Source: Thioalkalivibrio sp. (GTDB taxonomy: Bacteria > Pseudomonadota > Gammaproteobacteria > Ectothiorhodospirales > Ectothiorhodospiraceae). Taken from it: a stretch of DNA of 7,842 nucleotides. The DNA lies in the NCBI GenBank assembly GCA_007120155.1, contig SKOF01000133.1, positions 1 to 7,842 on the forward strand. The letters are read 5' to 3'. Shown here piece after piece: positions 5,101 to 7,842 of the stretch. Position 1 is the first letter of the stretch. The number at the start of each line of letters is the position of its first letter. The position numbers were made by a program, and so were the translations under genes. The notes under the pieces are model-generated. The model saw only the letters and a program-made list of their open reading frames with translations. It ran no database searches and was not told where the DNA came from.

Positions 5101-5571
5101 ATGAGCATCGACTGGACTGTCACCCCCGCATCGCTCTGGTTTCTCCTGGGCGTTCTTCTCATCCTTTCCGAGTTTGCCTTCCCCGGCATCATTGCCGTCT
5201 TCTTCGGTGCCGCCGCCATCGTGGTGGCGATCATCCTGTTTGCGGGTTTCGAACCCTCGCTCAACCTTCAGATCCTGTTGTTCGCGGCGCTGGGCGTCAC
5301 GCTGCTGCTGTTGACCCGCAGCCGGCTCAGGACCTGGTTTCAGGGTACGTCAACCACGGGCCAGCACGGGGTCGAGGTCCTGCCGGTGGGCACAACCGTG
5401 GTGGCCATAGAGGATTTCACCAATGGCAGCGGCCTGGTGCACTACAGCGGTGCCCGCTGGAACGCCGAATCCGACGAGCCCATCACGGCCGGCCAGCAGG
5501 TGTGGACCACCGGGCGACGGGGGCTGGTGCTCAAGGTCAGTCCCCGCCCGCCCGGGCCGGGCCCTTCGTGA
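5101..5571 (+). CDS. NfeD-like membrane protein (YbbJ type)
   Basis: Encodes 156 residues, the size of the short NfeD class without a protease domain. Hydrophobic segments at about 12-30, 31-49 and 56-72 form the membrane part; the SEFAFPG motif (23-29) ending the first is typical. A soluble OB fold follows (about 88-147), with GLVHYSGARWNAES at 111-124 matching the family's G.V...G..W.A signature. The Pro/Gly-rich tail is short and poorly conserved. NfeD proteins are almost always encoded next to a slipin or stomatin and are thought to assemble with it in the membrane; E. coli YbbJ beside QmcA is the parallel. The gene directly downstream is exactly such a slipin (45-nt gap), so they form one operon. 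The start ATG has AGGGA at 5088-5092, 8 nt upstream. Confidence 0.92.
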   Translation: MSIDWTVTPASLWFLLGVLLILSEFAFPGIIAVFFGAAAIVVAIILFAGFEPSLNLQILLFAALGVTLLLLTRSRLRTWFQGTSTTGQHGVEVLPVGTTVVAIEDFTNGSGLVHYSGARWNAESDEPITAGQQVWTTGRRGLVLKVSPRPPGPGPS

Positions 5572-5616
5572 CATGCCCATAACAACTCATTTCAGACCAC
5601 TTTAAGGAAACATCAC

Positions 5617-6558
5617 ATGGACGGCATCAGCATCACAACCATCATCTCCCTGATCATCCTCGCCATCGTGGTGGTGGCGCTGATCAAGACGGCGCAGATC
5701 GTGCCCCAGCGTTCCGCCTACATCGTCGAGCGCCTGGGCCGGTATTCCCGCACACTGGACGCCGGCTTTCACATCCTCATCCCTTTCATTGACCGGGTCG
5801 CCTACAGGCAGACCCTCAAGGAAGAGGCCCTGGACGTGCCCAAGCAGCAGTGCATCACCAAGGACAACATCTCCGTGTCCGTGGACGGCGTCCTGTATCT
5901 CCAGGTGATGGACGCCCAGGGGGCCAGCTACGGCATCTCCGATTACCGATTTGCCGCCATGAGCCTCGCCCAGACCACCCTGCGCTCCATCATCGGACAG
6001 ATCGAACTCGACAAGACCTTCGAGGAGCGCGCCAGGATCAACGAGGAAGTGGTGCGTGCCGTGGATGACGCCGCCCAGCCCTGGGGCGTGAAGGTCATGC
6101 GCTACGAGATCGCCGATATCGTGTTGCCCTCCACCATCAACGACGCCCTGGAGCAGCAGATGCGCGCCGAGCGTGAACGCCGCGCCGTGGTGGCACGTTC
6201 CGAAGGGGAGCGTCAGGAGAAGATCAACATCTCCGAGGGCGAGCGGATGCAGATCATCAACCTCTCCGAGGCAGAAAAGCAGAAGCAGATCAACGAGGCC
6301 GAGGGCAAGGCCAGAGAGATCCAGATGCTCGCCGCCGCCACCGCCCAGGGCATCGAGCGCATTGCCACGGCGATCAACCAGCCCGGCGGCAAGGAGGCCG
6401 TGAGCCTGCGCATTGCCGAACAGTACGTGCGCGAGTTCGGACGCCTCGCCAAGGAGGGCAACACGCTGATCCTGCCCGCGGAACTGAGCAACATCGGTGG
6501 TGCCGTGGCGGGGCTGTCCCAGATCCTTCAGTCCGCCAGCGGCACGGCCAGATCCTGA
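5617..6558 (+). CDS. Slipin/stomatin-like SPFH (band 7) protein, QmcA-paraslipin type
   Basis: Encodes 313 residues. A single N-terminal membrane segment (about 7-24) is followed by the SPFH/band 7 domain (about 25-185): IVPQRSAYIVERLGRYSRTL (28-47), GFHILIPFIDR (50-60), LDVPKQQCITKDNISVSVDGVL (72-93) and NPWG-like QPWGVKV (154-160). Residues 184-240 form a charged helix with an 11-residue repeat: SEGERQEKINI, SEGERMQIINL, SEAEKQKQINE and AEGKAREIQML, starting at 195, 206, 217 and 228. The C-terminus is an Ala/Gly-rich oligomerisation segment with LILPAELSNIGG (about 284-295). Such proteins build large ring or cage assemblies and membrane microdomains, and act with their NfeD partner, the preceding gene, in envelope quality control. 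AAGGAA at 5604-5609 sits 7 nt before the ATG. Confidence 0.95.
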   Translation: MDGISITTIISLIILAIVVVALIKTAQIVPQRSAYIVERLGRYSRTLDAGFHILIPFIDRVAYRQTLKEEALDVPKQQCITKDNISVSVDGVLYLQVMDAQGASYGISDYRFAAMSLAQTTLRSIIGQIELDKTFEERARINEEVVRAVDDAAQPWGVKVMRYEIADIVLPSTINDALEQQMRAERERRAVVARSEGERQEKINISEGERMQIINLSEAEKQKQINEAEGKAREIQMLAAATAQGIERIATAINQPGGKEAVSLRIAEQYVREFGRLAKEGNTLILPAELSNIGGAVAGLSQILQSASGTARS

Positions 6559-6637
6559 ACCTCACCCGGCGCCCTGCCGGTCGGTCGGATCGGAAGGCCG
6601 CACTTGCGCGACAGTCCGCACCGGCCAGCACGGAGAT

Positions 6638-6671
6638 GTGCTGCCTGGTGGCGGCACGCGCCAGGCAGCGC
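6638..6671. repeat. Long inverted repeat in the slipin/DsbA convergent junction
   Basis: GCTGCCTGG (6640-6648) and CCAGGCAGC (6661-6669) are perfect complements with a 12-nt loop. The stem can grow by a wobble and a G-C pair to 6638/6671, and an alternative inner stem TGGCG/CGCCA is possible. It lies between two convergent stop codons, ending 6 nt before the DsbA-like gene's stop, so it is placed to act as a bidirectional terminator or 3' end stabiliser. Neither side has a T-run. Confidence 0.55.
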
Positions 6672-6676
6672 GGAGC

Positions 6677-7300
6677 CTACAGATCCGCAGCGGGCCGAAT
6701 GGCCTCCACCATGGGGCGGCTGTCCAGATAGTTCACAGGGATGTCGTGCAGCCCCTGGGCGTCCTCGAGCACCAGGCTCGGAAAACTCGCCACCCCCATC
6801 GCCCGTGACCGGGCGATCTCGTCCTCCAGTTCCCGGCGCACCCCGGGCGAGTTCAGATCCCGGGTAAAGGCCACCGCATCGAGCCCCAACTCGGCGGCAA
6901 GCCCGATCAGGGTCTCGTCTTCGGAAGGGTTGAGTGCCCGGAGGTAGTAGGCCTCCTGGATGGCGCGGGTCATGCGACGATCGAACGCCTCGCCCTGAAG
7001 TCGTGCCGCGATCACGGCCCGGCACGCGGGATAGGTGGCGCGCCTGGGCCGGCAAACCTCCCAGAAACGGAAATCGAAGCGGGTGCCAGGCACCCGCCTC
7101 TCCACCTCCCGCCAGGCGGACTGCACATAGCGGCGCATCTCCTCGGGCATGGGCGCGTCCGTATCCGGGGCAAGCCCGCCCAGCAGCCGCGTCATCGCCA
7201 TCCCGGCGGGCAGCGCATGCTCCAGAACATGGAGCATGGGCGTAAAGGCCCAGCACCAGCTGCACATGGGATCATGCACGTAGTAGAGCCTGGCCGGCAT
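6677..7300 (-). CDS. DsbA family thioredoxin-fold protein (FrnE/HCCA-isomerase-like), cytoplasmic
   Basis: Encodes 207 residues. The N-terminus PARLYYVHDPMCSWCWAF carries a CSWC redox motif (Cys13, Cys16) right after the first strand, and GVASFPSLVL near residue 169-178 contains the cis-proline (Pro174), as expected for a thioredoxin fold with a helical insertion. The middle has CRPRRATYPACRA with Cys83 and Cys93. There is no signal peptide, so unlike DsbA itself it should act in the cytoplasm, as an oxidoreductase, isomerase or glutathione-linked enzyme; which one cannot be decided. I chose ATG at 7300 because GGAGG (7306-7310) lies 5 nt before it; a GTG at 7315 would add five residues. It begins 11 nt after the stop of the MliC/COG3650-like gene and is the second gene of that operon. 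Confidence 0.9.
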   Translation of the reverse strand: MPARLYYVHDPMCSWCWAFTPMLHVLEHALPAGMAMTRLLGGLAPDTDAPMPEEMRRYVQSAWREVERRVPGTRFDFRFWEVCRPRRATYPACRAVIAARLQGEAFDRRMTRAIQEAYYLRALNPSEDETLIGLAAELGLDAVAFTRDLNSPGVRRELEDEIARSRAMGVASFPSLVLEDAQGLHDIPVNYLDSRPMVEAIRPAADL

Positions 7301-7305
7301 ATGTT

Positions 7306-7310
7306 CCTCC
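7306..7310 (-). promoter_or_regulatory. Ribosome binding site deciding the DsbA-like start
   Basis: GGAGG followed by AACAT and then ATG (7300) is near-ideal. The alternative GTG at 7315 would place this site inside the coding region, so the ATG is preferred. Confidence 0.75.
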
Positions 7311-7311
7311 G

Positions 7312-7842
7312 TCACAGAAATCGCCCGCAGCCCGCGTAGACATCATCGCCTGCGCGCAATTCGGCACGGGTATCGAAGGTCTCGCCACTCATGCTGTCGC
7401 GACAGGGCCCGGGCATGATGCGCAGCACCACCGGAACGTCTCCCGCATGGCCGAGGAATCCGTCTCCGTCACCGAGCGGACACCCGCGGGCGACCGTCAG
7501 GTTGCGCTGCCCGTAATGCAGCATCACGCGAAGCGCGGGCGTGTCACCGGGGCCCACCTCCGCCAGCCAGCCGGGCTCCTGTCCCACGGCCCGGTAGACC
7601 ACGCCGCGCTCCCGCGCCGCCACCCAGGGGGATCGGGATCCGGTGACCCTGCAATCGGAGCGTTCACGCCCGGACAGGGTCAGCATGGCGCCGTCGCCCT
7701 TGATCCAAAAGGCGTTGCCCGCATCATCCGCGTAGAGGGCCCCGGACGCACTCACCGTCGCATCCAGCCGCAGCACCCTGTCCGGCAGCAGCAGTTCCGC
7801 CGAATCCTCCCGGAATCGCGCTTCGAGGCGCAGGTCGCCGCA
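7312..7842 (-). CDS. MliC-type lysozyme inhibitor fused to COG3650-like domain, 5' end missing
   Basis: The frame is open from the right edge to the TGA at 7312-7314, giving 176 visible residues; the GTG at 7776 is not the start because conserved sequence continues upstream of it. Visible residues 1-66 form an MliC domain: an initial Cys1, the REDSAELLLPDR segment (11-22), SASGALY (31-37), FWIKGDGA (45-52) and Cys64, the pair expected to form the domain's disulfide. Residues about 84-176 resemble the COG3650-like domain often joined to MliC: RAVGQEPGW (84-92), HYG (109-111), a C.D.MSGE motif (147-154) and the terminal GCGRFL. MliC proteins are periplasmic or outer-membrane lipoproteins that block C-type lysozyme; the signal peptide must lie outside the window. 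Downstream, 11 nt away, is the DsbA-like gene. The COG3650 half has no known function. Confidence 0.85.
   Translation of the reverse strand, partial: CGDLRLEARFREDSAELLLPDRVLRLDATVSASGALYADDAGNAFWIKGDGAMLTLSGRERSDCRVTGSRSPWVAARERGVVYRAVGQEPGWLAEVGPGDTPALRVMLHYGQRNLTVARGCPLGDGDGFLGHAGDVPVVLRIMPGPCRDSMSGETFDTRAELRAGDDVYAGCGRFL

Noticed and set aside
6528..7265. 245-codon minus-strand frame overlapping the DsbA-like gene
   Set aside because: It is a shifted-frame shadow, Gly/Arg-rich; the neighbouring frame has CSWC and cis-Pro motifs and a good ribosome site.

Overview
The window is high-GC DNA (roughly two thirds G+C by eye) with tightly packed genes. It reads like a chromosomal segment of a gammaproteobacterium. 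YaeQ and YajD are families best known from Gammaproteobacteria. The translation initiation factor IF-1 here is the divergent 'AYASG' paralog seen in Beta- and some Gammaproteobacteria. A sulfur-oxidising lineage such as the Ectothiorhodospiraceae or Chromatiales would fit, but this is an inference from protein style, not a proof. No rRNA, tRNA, CRISPR array, transposase or phage gene was found.

Layout. (1) 1-711: 3' part of a pirin-family metal-cupin gene, cut by the left edge. (2) 714-879: the convergent junction between pirin and yajD, filled by a heptanucleotide tandem array (13 full copies of GTCAGTT), a small hairpin, and a related degenerate heptamer array on the opposite strand that contains the yajD stop codon. 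(3) 872-1243, minus: yajD, a small HNH nuclease-fold protein. (4) 1314-1369: a second heptamer array (8 copies of CCTCACG) in the divergent yajD/spmAB promoter region. (5) 1390-2736: a fused SpmA-SpmB nucleoside-recognition/Gate membrane protein with a TATAAT box only 8 nt before its ATG and no Shine-Dalgarno. (6) 2888-3439: yaeQ, overlapping by 26 bp the tail of (7) 3414-4352, minus: an RssA-type patatin-like serine hydrolase with a Tat-like N-terminus. (8) 4353-4774: a 422-bp gap holding a good sigma70-type promoter and a structured leader of about 200 nt. (9) 4775-4996: the IF-1 paralog. (10) 5101-6558: an NfeD-like/slipin (stomatin) pair behind its own promoter. (11) 6677-7842, minus: a two-gene operon, a lysozyme-inhibitor (MliC) plus COG3650-like envelope protein that runs off the right edge, followed by a cytoplasmic DsbA-fold protein.

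How the genes work together. Only two units look like real functional pairs: NfeD with slipin (a membrane microdomain scaffold and its partner) and the MliC/COG3650 protein with the DsbA-fold protein. The rest are single-gene units of general cell function. The most unusual features are non-coding: two unrelated-looking but equally 7-nt-periodic arrays bracketing yajD, a likely leaderless spmAB message whose -35 region lies inside an array, and a hairpin-rich leader on the IF-1 paralog. I see no convincing new multigene defence or metabolic system here.
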